DNA of 64,000 nucleotides from Lotus japonicus (lineage: Eukaryota; Streptophyta; Magnoliopsida; Fabales; Fabaceae), in contig NC_080045.1 in NCBI RefSeq assembly GCF_012489685.1, positions 12,611,648 to 12,675,647 of the forward strand, in the 5' to 3' direction. The first letter of the stretch is position 1. Each line of letters opens with the position of its first letter. The notes beneath the pieces are model-generated. The model had not been told where the DNA came from. It saw only the letters and a list, made by a program, of their open reading frames with translations, and made no database searches. Below are positions 23,789 to 36,429 of the stretch, piece after piece. The translations under genes were made by a program, and so were the position numbers.

Positions 23789-26700
23789 TTAGCTCATTTG
23801 GGCAGGGGTGACTCCTCTATTACTTTCAGTATGTTGAGGATCAGCCTGAGCTTGATGAGTGGCTGCAGATGATTGCTCGGGCGGTACCACAGCCTCTTGC
23901 AAACCGCTCTGTCGATTCAACTGGGCAGCAAGCCATCTTTCCCTCCACTTCAAAATCTCCATAAGAACAGAAGCTCCAAACATAACAGCTCCAAACCCAG
24001 AAAATGTAGCTAGTAGGATAGCTATAACAGCCTGCATATGAGCCTGCCATTCCAAATTAATGTATTAAAATGTTTGATATTAGACAGATCTTGATATGCA
24101 AATTCCGAACAATCGTTTACTGATTCATTGAGAAAACCAACATTTGAAACCACAAGCAAGCTACTTTTAAGTACATTTTCATGAGGAAGTTCGTGTTTGG
24201 ATCAACGTTGTCAGAATTGATTTTGGTAAAAATGAGTTAAAAGTGAAGTCATTTTTATTTGGATACACTTATGGGAAAAATTATTTCTATAGAGTAATGT
24301 TGCGAAATCCAATCATAAAATCCCACAAATAATAAAGTTCACCTCAGTAACTACTCTCTCTAATCTCTCTTCAGAATTGAGTTTGCGACTAAAGTCAATT
24401 TTCTAAGTCGATTGTCATGCATTTATATAACTGTCTAAAAGTAATACTGGTCAATTAGAATTGATTATAAGACTCTCAAGCATGGGACCAAACACACAGG
24501 AAGACGAGTAAATAGAGAAGGGGGCTGAAAAGATACAAAAAACAGAAAATGTACCATAACTATGGTTGCAAAAAAGAATCTCTTACCAATGAATAGAAAA
24601 GATGTGCAGCCAGAGCCACCAGACCAAACTGAGCAGTTGCATAAAACCAAACATGTTTTCTCCTCACTAAGAAAATTTTGGAGGAATTAATGTAAATTGT
24701 ATAATACCATAGGAGGAATTCAAGTACACATTGAACAGAAGTAGAAAAAAACCTAACCCATTGTTGTAGCGGTCATGCTCGCAAGAAGACCAAGTATACA
24801 AGAAAATGGGAGAGACATAGCAATAGCACTAGATCCCATCTTTGAAACCTGTCCATCGATAAAATTGGAAATTCATATGGCTAAAGGGAATGCTATCTAC
24901 AAGAGAAGCTGAACTTACAAGAAGCTGCTCAAGAAAACAAAAGTAAGCCAGCATGTTGACAATGACAAGAATGGGGGCATCCTGCAAAACCCTGTAGAAG
25001 TTTTGTATCAGTAATGTTGTATCAGAACAAGGATTTGGGTTACCAGCAGTCAGAGAAATCCTACATTCATGAAGTCAAGAAATATGCACTGTTTGATCAA
25101 GATCGGTCGGCTCATATATTTTATGAAGATCGGTCGGTAGAAATTAGCTTAAGATTTTAGCTGTCCGATCTTTGATACAACAGCTCAGATTCTGACTGTG
25201 AATTTAGGAATTCTTTGACTACACAGAATCCAAATTCGTCAGCATAAGGGATCAGAAAAGCTTGAACTTGAAGTCCTTTATATGCCAAACTAAACTGATG
25301 TATAGTCTATTAGTATAACAAATCATCAGTAGTTTTTATTATGAGTTTATAACGCTTATGCAGAAGCTTGTAAGTTGTCAATGAAATACGGCCTAAAGTT
25401 CGTAACCATAAAATCATCGCTAGAAAGTCTAGAAAGTTTTCCAAAACCAAAATAACTAGTCAAGTACAAGAATAATTTGCCCTTGCCTGTATTGAGAAGT
25501 CTCTGCTAGCTGACCTCTGCTCCCTAGAACAGTTTGAACTCGTAAAAGAGTGACGGGTAGGTTCTTAACTTCTTGCTTGCAAACATCACATGTTCTGTTA
25601 CCTTTAATCCTAAACCATTTAACTGCACATTCTTGGTGTGCCAGTGAAAGCTCACCTTTGCAGCTGCACTCCAATTTAAAAGTATTAGCACCTTCTCCCA
25701 GTTCAACCATACAAATTCTACAAACAGCTTCTTCTTCAGGAATATCTTCACCGCCATCCTCATTTTCAACTGACCACAATACTCAGATGCACTTGTTGGT
25801 TATTGAAAGAATTAATCTAGAGGTTTAAACCAATAAATAAATGATATATGTGGAAATTAGCAGCATTACCAAAGTCAGTTTAATCCTAAAAAATAAGTTT
25901 ATGTAAATTAAACCAGAGAAGATATTGCAACTCCACTATGAATGAGAGAACAATATATTTGACTTGGATTGAATCCTCTAAAGTGAGGGACTCGCTTTGG
26001 AGGGTAAAGTGCAATCACAACCCTTGATCGACTCAGTTGAGATAGCGGTAATACACTTATTCATGTATAACAAACTGATGTTCTTTAACTTTTAACCATT
26101 GGTTTTTCAATTAAGGGTTGTGGTTGCTTGCTTTGCCCTCTAAAGTGACTCTTCAATTTCTCTTCAATTTTAGAAGAGTCAAATCCATATAATTTTAGTG
26201 AGGACAAGTAAAATATTGTTAAAGATTCTAAGGTTGACAAATCTTTTATAAAACAAATATGATAAATAGCTCTTACCAGCATCATCAGTTGGAGATTTGG
26301 TAGATGTTGTTGTGGCAATTTTCTCATCGATTCGTGGCGTGGTCGGAATTACACGAAACTTTGCGCCTACAGGTGTGGTATTACCTTCTTCTGTAAATGA
26401 AGGAACTGACCGGGAACGATGAATTGGTAATTGCACTCCTTTCTCCTGTAAAATGAGGGAAGAAGTATATATCAGATACAATCATGTAGGTGTATAACAA
26501 ATTATCCTGAAGATAGATAAATGTCTAATGGTGATTTTGAGAAGCACAAAAGCATTTTCCTTATCAAGCTGAAGTGATGCAGACTTAAAAGTAACTTGAA
26601 GAAAGGGATAAAGCATTGACTGGCCAGAATTAAAAAGATGGATCTCTTGAAGAAAACCATTTAGTTCATTGAGCTCTATGATTTAAGCTAATATTTTACA

Positions 26701-28903
26701 CAATTATCATCAGATGGATGTATGTGGACCCCATAATAAAATAGAGAGTGAATAGTCACTATAGTTCATGGAGGATATAATTTAAGTCCGTCACTTTCGT
26801 CCCTTACTAAGGAAATAGGCAAAGTAGTTCCTGAAAGATGAAACCAAATTTAATTTTAGTCTTCGAGGACTAAAATGGATGGTCACTTTTCATCTTTCAA
26901 GGATTATATTAATCATGATTTTCATCTTTCAATGACTAAATTGATTGCATTTTATCTTTGCCTATTTCCATCTTTTAGGGACTAAGTTTTAGGGACAAAA
27001 TGACTATCTAAAATAGAAAATATTGTTTCCATGTTACTCAATCCTGGTTTCTTCAGCGACCAATAAAACAGTTTACAGTCTTATAGACAATAAATGCATA
27101 CAGTTAAATCAGAAAACTTGGTTTCAAGAATACAAGGCTAGGTTAAAACAACTATGATAATTACAATGTCACATATTGCAAAAACTGCAGTTACTCACAA
27201 CAGTTGTTGCTAGATAAGCCATGTTGCCTCCATGTAAAGACCCTGGATGTGAATGAGCAATTGGTGTTGCAGGTAAGGACGACGTGGTAGTTTTGGTACG
27301 AGATAATGTCCTTGAAAGAAAAGGTTTTTTTGGTGCAGAACCTTCAAGTGCTAGGAATGCAGCTTTTTCAATATCTGAACTTGTGTTGAGAAATTTAAAG
27401 CTGAGTTTGGGAAGAAAGGTTTTAATTGTTGATCTACTTTTCGATGAGGAAGGACCAGGAGATTCATTGGCTCTGGAAAAACCAGGACTTAGACAAGGGG
27501 GAAATATCACTCTTCTTGGAGATGGAGTTGGAGGTATGTCTATTCTCAAATAATCTTCTCTTGCTTCCTCTTGAGTTATTGTAGGTATCTCCAATATAAT
27601 GTTAGGCCTTGTCTCATATTGTCCACTTGTGAGTTCCTCAGTTATTTCAGGTGACACTAGATCCTATATATGAAGAACAAAAAAACCACAACTATATAAG
27701 AATGAAGTTTATTCATTAAGCTACAAAGTAATAAATCTTATAGTGAGCAAATATTTCAGAAATTGAGTTGGAGGATGCTTAAATTCGGTTCAATCAATTG
27801 AAGTTATCTTCACTAGATATATACATCATTAATAACCTCCACCTACAAAAAATGAAAATAAAAACTTGTTGCAGAGAGTAGTGGTTAGAAACTGTAATGA
27901 TACTATTTTTTTTTTTCTCTACCTCTCTCTTCTATCATATATCACATCAATTAGTTCACTCTCTTCTCTTCCTTTCTCATCCTCATCCTCAGTGTTTGTT
28001 GGATGTCTGTACTATCCAGATTTCTACAAATCATTTTCTGGTTACAAAAATGATGTCTTTGACTGCATAGGGAGATGTACAAAGTAGATGAGAAAGAACG
28101 TCATGTGATTTATGATGATGTCACTGTTTGGATAACATCACAGAGAGGCTGGGAGAGGCAGAATCATTCAAGTCGGCAATTAAATGGCATTCATTGAAAT
28201 TGTTGAAGCTTTCATGAATCTAGTTATGGAGCCCCATCTTCCATAGTCACAAGCAACAACACTAATAAAAAAACTTTAAGTTTTTCATGCTTTGTTGATT
28301 CTTATCAAGTAACTCAGTTTGGTGAGAATTCCCCCCAATTTTTCTAGAGTATTTTTAGAACAAATGACAAGGTATCTAAATTTGAAGAGTCATGACTTAT
28401 TAGGAAATTTTGGAGTCAAAAGTTTATGTCAAATAGATTTATCCAATTGCCAATTAACAAAGATTGAACTTGAAATCTAAGAGTTAGAGAATTCAGAGAG
28501 CCTGAAACATTTCAGCATGATACAAATTATGAAGCAGGGCAACATTGCTATGGTAAAGTTTCAGGGATATTTAAACCTCTAAAATCTACCTAATTTCTGG
28601 AGCAATTTGCAAAACCGAATTCTCAACCTTTAGTAAGATATCAATTACTATCTCTGCTAAAATTTCAAGATGCCAATATGGCAGGCTTTCCTATAAAACA
28701 TGTAAAGTCAATGCATACAAAGAATACCCACAAGCTTCAGATGAAGAAAACAAATATTCAACTTCAAGTGTGTTAATCAAAAGTATGATAAAGAATAGAA
28801 GCATTAGAAGCACCTTCTGAATTTGGATATCAACTTTATCTTCAATGGTGCCAGCGCCTTGGTTATTATTATCCTTGGAAAAGTTTGCACCTTCAGTTGC
28901 CAT
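23789..28903 (-). CDS. RING-CH (RINGv) E3 ubiquitin ligase with four membrane segments
   Basis: Predicted membrane-bound ubiquitin ligase. Exons on -: 28903-28814, 27663-27199, 26445-26277, 25769-25487, 24991-24919, 24848-24758, 24666-24587, 24043-23789; every junction is in phase and the product is 501 residues. Intron 4 needs a GC donor (ACAG|GCAAGG). The RING-CH has all ligands in the C4HC3 order: C258, C261, C276, C278, H286, C289, C302, C305, within AVCRICMVEL to TCDVCKQEV. The N-terminal 240 residues are Ser/Pro-rich with LEIP, PPTPSP and SFKFLNTSSDIEKAA blocks conserved in plant relatives. Four hydrophobic stretches follow (about 340-360, 368-390, 396-417, 422-446). The family resembles At5g60580-type proteins; substrates are not known to me. 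Confidence 0.95.
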
Positions 28904-30338
28904 AGTCAATGGGGAACCCACCAAACCAAAGAGGAAAAGCTGCACAAGTTTGAGCTGAAAATTGGAAACTGAGACACTTTTTTAAATTTTTGGAAAGAAA
29001 TTAGATGAAACCTTCCCTTGATCATGGGAGCTGGAAATTCGCTGGAGAGAAGCAAAGACAGTATATAGCAAGTAGTGGAGAAGAGAGACACCATGGAAAC
29101 AGCTTATGGAATAAGCATGAAGCTGACATGATACATGTTTTCTCAATTAAATACAAAATACAAGTCTTGCATCATATATAATACATGGTTAGGCATTTTT
29201 ATGTGCAATAAATATATTCACTACCGGGCAATCATGTCTAGTTAGGAACATTCATATCATGATGAGATTAGCTTTCTGAGGGAGTTTTTTTTTTCTTTTT
29301 TTCCTTTCATTTATAAGACTTGAATCCGAAATTTTATTTAACGAAATATTTGTCATATTTGACATTTGGGCGGCTATAACATCACTCTCATGATTTTGTT
29401 ATATATTTACATTTGGTGCTCAAAGTCAAATTAGGAAATTGAGAACACTCACTCACTTGTTATATTGCATCAATCTTTAAAATATTTACCATTAATAAAA
29501 TAAAGCAAGCTAGCCTACCTTACCAGCTTATTCTATTTATTAGTCAACATCCTTTTATTTTATCCAGCCACTCTATAATGACGCGCTAACCTCCAAAGTT
29601 TTGCCTTGTGTAGCTGTTAAAATAAACAGTAGTATATGATATTTGTTTATTGCATATTTCAGAATCTTTCGTTAATTGTGTTTAATTTTCATAGTGTATT
29701 CTTATGTTTATTAAAGGCATGAAGCCAAATTCAGGTATAGGGTGAAGAAGCCAAAGTTTAATTTATTCTAAGGTTTTTGTTATTAGAGGTTTTCGTGATG
29801 TGGATTTGAAAGAAATCTATTTTGTGACCTTCAGGTAGTGGACCATCCCCTGCAAAAAAAGATTGTCTTATATTTCAGAAACCAACTAGGGAGATCCTCA
29901 CACTTGCTTCTTTTTGTTTTTGTCTTATTATTACAATTTGTGAAGTTAAAAAATTATAAATCATTATGTATAATTGCAAGATGGTGCGCTTGACAAACCA
30001 GCTAGAGATTGTCATTATCGAAACCACCAATGTTAGTATTAATGGCTTGTTTTACATGGAGTGAAATTTAGAAAGAGAAGATATTATTGGTGCAATGTTC
30101 ATCTGCTTGAATGAAAGAAAATTTTGGGGTGTATAAATTACAAATGAAAAGTTTGGCTCAAATATTTCATCGTCCAATAACATTGAAGATAAGTGAGTTA
30201 AAATTTATATATTTTATTTATTAATTTATTTATAAAAAATCATATTAATAATTGAGTTGTGGGTTAGTAACCCACATGTGTCATTTAGACAACCCTTCGA
30301 AAATTAGTATGTTCCCATTCTCAAAATAATTATGTCAT
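28904..30338. other. Upstream region of RING-CH gene and intergenic DNA
   Basis: Leader and promoter of the minus-strand gene are presumably here, but no distinct TATA element was assigned. From 29100 on the DNA is AT-rich with no recognised gene. Confidence 0.5.
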
Positions 30339-30339
30339 A

Positions 30340-30452
30340 GTCTCCGAACGATAGCTCAAGTGATAAGTGTGAATGACATATGAATTGGGTAGGGGAGGTC
30401 CAAGAATCAATCCCTAGCAGAGTGCAATTTATCTTTCCGATGTAAAAAATAA
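30340..30452 (+). mobile_element. tRNA-derived SINE, copy 2 of the GATAGCTCAAGTG family
   Basis: Contains CGATAGCTCAAGTGATAAG (box A), GGTCCAAGAATCAATCCCTA (box B region) and GCAATTTATCTTTCCGATGT before an A-rich tail. Shares order and spacing with 19318 and 55151. Confidence 0.7.
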
Positions 30453-30479
30453 TAATAATTATGCCATAATCAATATCAA

Positions 30480-33400
30480 TCAATATATATTAGAAAAGAA
30501 GAACTTCTATCAGGCTGATTTAGTGGCGTGTCATTCTCACGTTAATTCTAATAAAAAAAATTACACGTGTCATTCTCAGGTTAATTCTCATAAAAAAATA
30601 TATTTTTAAATTTTAGATTTGATTAGGATTTAGGTTGTTTATTTCTTGATTTTATCTTAATTTATCTTATTATTTATTTTTAGAGTATTAATTAATTTTT
30701 ATGGTATTTTTATTGAATTTTCAGATACCTATTTTTTAATGGTAATTTTAAATTTGAGAATCTTTTTTATAAAATATTAAAATTTTACAAGATTTGCCTT
30801 ACTAGAGAGCTTTTATTTGTAAACCTGTCCCTTCTCTTCTCCCCTGCTTTCGACGGGGTTAATCTCATGGCAGAGCGGTGTGATTACCTTTGAGACTCAC
30901 GATATTGCTCAGGTTCGTGCTATGATCTATGATGAAAAAACTGATGTATGGTTGTTTGGTTTTCTCCATCTTGCTTTAACTCTTTAGTTACCAAACAAAA
31001 ATATATTCATTGCAAGTTATGCTTATATTCTTATCTCAATGAACTCCTATTTTTACCAATTCTTCACTACCTGCTTCAATATCACATTTTTTACTTCACT
31101 TTAGAACTGTGAAATAATGGCAATTCAAATGTATGTTATGTTATGTTACAATTAGGGTAGAATTGACGAGAGCTTTCACGGTTGATTACAGTTGTGTAGA
31201 AATGTGGATCTGCACTTCATATTTTTAATCAAGGGAAATATGTCTCCTCCCGCTTCTCCATCAGGCTCATCCATGAGGCTCATGGCTTCTGACTCACCTG
31301 CTTCCATCTCGATCCCAGGTTCCAAACCACTACGATAGGCCCTTGATGTCCTCTTCTTCCCCATCATTCTACCTGATCTCATCTTCCGTCGACTGACGTT
31401 CTCGCTGTTGCGTCGCCCAGACTCTGTCCATCTCCTCCGATATCGTGTTTGGTTCAGGATTTCCACATGACTGTCTCAGATACCGCTTCAAATCCAGAGA
31501 GAATTTATGAGTGTTCCAAGTGATAAACAGAGCCTAGATGGAACACCTGATGCTGCTGCTACTTGGAATGGTTCAGAAGAATATTCAGTTTAGAGGACAT
31601 CCCCAAACATCAACATATCTTTGTCTGATGAATAGATGGTACTGTTTTTTCTCATGACATGTTTCACTTTCAAGTGATCAAGTCTATGAATTAGTCTTCT
31701 CAAATTTTATCATATTCTAACCTTTTTCTTCTATTTTCTGATGATGCAGAGGCTGACATGGTAACTGAATGAAACTAACACCAAAAGTTTGTGATGACAA
31801 CTAGGTTATATATTTGCCACAATGTACAGTTGTCAGGAATTAGGAAGGATTGTTATGACCTCAATTTTTTTTATCTCACAGTTTCTGAACACTTACAAGT
31901 TTTCTATTTCTCTATGGCTCTTTTATGGTTCCCTTTTTATAAGGGCTGACCAAGATTATATTTAATGGTTTCCATTAATTGATTTGATTTGTTTCAGACT
32001 GAGAATGATTATGTGAAGCAGAGTTCCTGTGCTTGAACCAGTGGTGATCTTTCTTACTCTTCCTCTTCAAAGTTGCTAACATCGCTTGCTATTGTCATAT
32101 GCACCATTAACATCTACATTGTCTTCACAATTATATCCAAATCAGTGTTCTTTTGTAATGGATGGTTTTGTTTCTCACATCATTTGATTGGTATTCATGG
32201 TTGCAGTTATGGTGTTATGCATTGTTGCTCTCTTTTTTCATACTTTCTGTGCAGAACTGCCTCAGATTTGCTTTTATTTATTTGAATGTGGATGCTAAAC
32301 TAAAAGGGTGCAAGATTGAATGGGGGGATTTGTCAGTGATCCATGATTTGAACTCTTTCATTGAGTCCTCTCTCCAGTTCATGGCCAAGAGGATTGAGCT
32401 TGCATACTCTTAGAATTATGTGACATCAGACAAAGATTCAAATGAAAATAGGCTGAATCATAGGTGTAGTATTTCTTTTACTTTCTATGTATTTTGATAT
32501 TAGATTCTAATTTCTTTTACTCCTTTTTTTATTGAATGTTTGTGTAAAGATATAAGGGGCCAGGTGAGGTAACATCTTGAAGGTCTTTGTCTCTTCCTTT
32601 TCTCTTTTGTTGGAGCCTTTGTATTTTCAATGTTTGGCATCCATGATGTTCTATTCTCATCCATATTTTGCTTTAGTTTTAAATTGGCTCAAGATTAGCG
32701 GGACCATATATTTGTTTTCAGGGCCATATGTCTCTAATTGCATTATTTTCATATTTGAAGTCCAAGTGCAATTTGCAATGCTTCATTCTATTCGCAATCT
32801 TAGTCCTTAAAGATAATAATTTTGTATTTGAGTCTCTCAGGATCATGATGACAACTTTATTATTTCTGCTTGATCCTGCAGTGATTATTAATTGACTGAT
32901 CATTAATTGACTGAATCTCCTCAAGTTTATGAAAATATGACCACTTTCACATGCTAGAGGAGATAAGTCATCCACAATTGGGAACTTCATTTGTATCTAC
33001 TATCTAATAATTAGTGTCTTCTATATGAATTTATTGTTTCATTTTTAATTTTAGGCGATGAAGATTCAAGTTTCTGAGTTGATGGATTTTATTTTTTAAT
33101 GTCTAGATTGCTAATGAATTGAAAAGAAAACAAAGAAATTGAGCTAATTCATGAGCTTTCATTCAGATCTCTTCTAAGCCTTGCTGGGGTGCCTTCTAAG
33201 CATTTGTATGATTCTGCTCCCTTTTAAGCATCCCTTGAGTCCATGGGCAAAGTCTATTGCAACTTCTTAAGAGGGTTCTGTTGTCGTTTTCTGTTTTATT
33301 ATCTGCTTTTCAAGAACAATGAGGATATGTTTCCATATTGTATCCCTTCACTTTTTTGTTGCCCTTTGATCTAGCATCCTCTCAGTGTCAGATAAATATT

Positions 33401-33667
33401 ACTCACGGTTGTAGTACAACAATGAGATTTCTGTAAGCTAATCTCGGTTATTAATTCTCTGAGTGTACATCAACGAAGAATGTGAAACGAGTTTCTGTTG
33501 ATCTCAATCAGGCTTAGAAGAGAAGTCTTTATGTCCACTTTGCTTAGCATTTCTAACTCTTCTATTTCATTCATTGTTTAATATATTTTTAATAATCAAG
33601 GTATTAATTGACGTATCAAATACAATAAACATATTCCCCATGCAACGCACAGGTAAAAAAACACTAG
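30480..33667 (+). mobile_element. Helitron, non-autonomous, with captured exon-like segments
   Basis: The 3' end is CTAG (33664-33667) followed by T, preceded by 10 nt and the imperfect hairpin CATGCAACGCACAGG, the same end as two other Helitrons here. The 5' end is placed at TCAATATATATTAGAAAAG after A (30480), consistent with A|T insertion, but this side is tentative. No Rep or helicase code is left. The interior has splice-like CAG junctions and exon-sized open stretches, e.g. about 31247-31340 (SPPASPSGSSMRLMASDSPA) and 32252-32413 (GCKIEWGDLSVIHDLNSFIE), that look like captured gene pieces; their source is not recognised. Confidence 0.6.
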
Positions 33668-34376
33668 TTTTAATACAAGTATAAAACTTCTCTCATACCA
33701 TCACAACCACAACCACTGACACCACGCATCACCATTGTCATTGCCACCACCATCATCACCAAAGACAAATCTATGTGGTATAGAGGGGCAATTACCCCCA
33801 CAACAATCTTATATGTCCAGCTACTAATATATCATAATAATAGTATATTAGGTACTATATTATATTTTGTACTAGTATTATGGTTGTCCCGACGCTATTA
33901 TATTGCCCGCACCAAACATTGTGTGCTCTGACACAGTTATACGTCATCACATTAATCAATTTTTATTGGTATAAGTGTAGCTCTAGACTTCTGTCACCGC
34001 ATGTGTTGAAATTCTCACGTGTGAATTTTTTTCATGTTTCCTCATATTAAAATTTGTTATATCTTCACATGTATGTACTAAATATGTATATGTGAGACCT
34101 TTTAAATGTTTATGAAGAAAGTGATTGACACAAAATATCAACATGAGAGATGATGAAATGATTTTCACATAAGAATATCATAATCCAATGTTATCATGTT
34201 CTCCTCATAGAGTAGGTTACTGGTTAGTTGAAAAATCAATAATCTGAATTTTTATTGGCATTGTATTAGATGATCAACCTTGGGATTGTAGGGATGAGTT
34301 TCATTCACGAGGCCTACTTTAGTTAATGACTTTTGTTTGTGGAAATTGACTCTTTTTTAACAAAAAATATTTATGT
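33668..34376. other. Intergenic, nothing recognised
   Basis: AT-rich spacer between a Helitron and a hAT element, with ACC/CAT-rich low-complexity DNA near 33720. Confidence 0.5.
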
Positions 34377-34384
34377 GTTAAAAT

Positions 34385-35427
34385 TAGGGTTGTCCATGGC
34401 CGGTTATGGGCGGGTTCATGCCCAAACACCGGTTATGGTCGGGTAAAATTACACAAAACCACCAGCCCTTCACTGTCTGCCTAGTAGCATCTTATTTTTT
34501 AAATTCGGTTTTGTCAAGTAGCAGTTTAGATCAGTCGATTCACATGATTATTGATCCAGAAAAAAATTCACAAAAAAAGAGAGGATGAGAGGAGGAGTTC
34601 CAAGAAAAAAATCCGAAATACATAAAATTCCAGACTTCCTTGACAAATTAACTCGGAAGATAAATAAATACCTCAAAAAATTCAAAAAAATAAAATCTTT
34701 AGAAACGATTCACGAAGAAATAAGAAATCAATGAAGATCTTAACTGGTGTTGCATGCCCTCCCTCCGACAACCTTCTTCACCGTCGACGTCGAAGGTCTT
34801 CAACGTGCTGTTTTTGCCACTACATGCTTTCCAACGCAGATGAGATAAGGGATAATATGACAGATAAGAGAAGGAGGCCTGGCATGGTGCGGGTGGCTGA
34901 CGACAGATCTGGATTTCATGAGAAGAGAGAACCGACGATAGATCAAGAACCAGAGGCAGCGATGGCTGTCGTGACGATATCGCTTTCTCCACCTCAGAGA
35001 AGGAGAAGAAGGTGGAGTCGTGGAAGTGCGGACTATGGTTGATGGAACACGATGGTTGGAGGCTAGGGTTGAGGCTTGAGAGGCGGTGGCGGCTTAAGGG
35101 TTGAACCTTGAGAGGTGGTGGCAGCTGGAGTGAGGTAGTGGCTGCTGGAGTGCTAGGGTTTTTGAGAGAGTATGAAGTCTGAACGTATTTATATGGTAGG
35201 CCAGGGAAGGTGAGTGTGGGGGCTGGATTGGCCTGGGCTGAAAACCTTTTTTTAAGAGTTAGTTCGGTCGGTACAGAGTCCAAACCGAACTCGGCTGAAC
35301 CAGACTAAAGGAAACCGATTTTTTTTGCATCGCCCAACCCGATGATCGGCCCGTCTGACCCGAGATGGATTTTTTTGGTGGCGGGCCGGACGGTTTTCAG
35401 ACAGGCCAAAAAATATGGAGTTGCCTA
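34385..35427. mobile_element. hAT element, non-autonomous, with perfect 8-bp target duplication
   Basis: TAGGGTTGTCCATGGCCGG on the left and inverse TAGGCAACTCCATATTTTTT on the right; GTTAAAAT flanks it at 34377-34384 and 35428-35435. Subterminal regions are rich in GGGC/GCCC. The interior reads on the minus strand like a plant promoter and leader: ATATAAATACG (about 35191), then CTCTCTCAAAAACCCTAG with a telo-box-like AAACCCTA. A 194-codon open frame on - has no family resemblance. No transposase. Confidence 0.8.
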
Positions 35428-35435
35428 GTTAAAAT

Positions 35436-35991
35436 CACATGTAATATTACTCCCACAAAGTAAAATTTATGCATCGACAAAATGAAGAGGAAAACCTCGT
35501 AGAAGCGAATAAAAGAACTGATGGTCGTGGAATGGGGTATGCTCATATAGTGATCACAGAAAATAACAAGTCAAGATGGTAAAATGTGACAATAGAGAAA
35601 GATTGGGAGTGGTGGTACAAAAGAAGAGGAATGGAAAGGTCAAGTGATGATTGTAAAGGAAAAGCAAGTACAATGGCTTAAGAACAGTTGGGTGGACATT
35701 TTTTATAACCCAATGGGTACAATGGCTTAAGAACAGTTGGGTAGACATTTTTTATAACCTAATGGAGGTATCAACAATAAGCATTTTTATTGAAGGTTTT
35801 AGTTCATTGAGAGTTCGACATGTAGATGATATGCACATTGATTCTTTTTATAACAATTAACTTGAAGTTTGTGGTATATTAATTTTTTTTTTATAAAAAT
35901 ACTCTTATTTGATTAAACGTTTTCTCTCTCTTCTTCATGTAAAAAAAACATTTTCTCTCTTTCTACTCTTCAAAACCATCAATAATACATA
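35436..35991. repeat. Intergenic with a 55-bp tandem duplication
   Basis: A unit starting TACAATGGCTTAAGAACAGT occurs at about 35669 and again at about 35714, differing at a few positions. From 35840 there is a half-MITE similar to 18940 and 45137. No gene. Confidence 0.6.
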
Positions 35992-36226
35992 CTACATCCA
36001 TTTCTTATTAAGTATCTACTTTGAAGAAATAAATTTGTTCTTATATATAGGTTCACTTAGCATTTCAAAATAGCATTAAATGATGTTTTTTCAAATAATA
36101 CCCTTGTCATGAGGGTAAAATAGGAAAATAAATAATATTTTTCAGAAAATTAACAATAATATAAATCACACTCCTTGATATACATGTTTCTCCTCTCTCT
36201 CTAAATACTTATATAGGAATGGTAGT
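35992..36226. mobile_element. Degenerate Stowaway-type MITE
   Basis: CTACATCCATTTCTTATTAA and inverse CTACCATTCCTATATAAGTA with TA at the left junction; interior resembles the MITE at 7745. Confidence 0.55.
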
Positions 36227-36429
36227 GCAAATTAAGAAAATATAGCCACGGGAATTTTGGAAAGAGAAAAATATGCACTCTCTCTATTTCAATATAAGTA
36301 TTCACTTAGAGAAAAAAAATTGTTTCATAATAACTGGTTACTTAGAATTCCAATGTTACATTAATTGATGTTTTTCCATATAATACCCTATGAGAACAAT
36401 ACATGAGGAGAGATAGAAATACATCTTAA

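Noticed and set aside
34699..35283. 194-codon open frame on the minus strand
   Set aside because: Low-complexity Ser/Pro/Leu composition, lies wholly inside a hAT element, no family motif.
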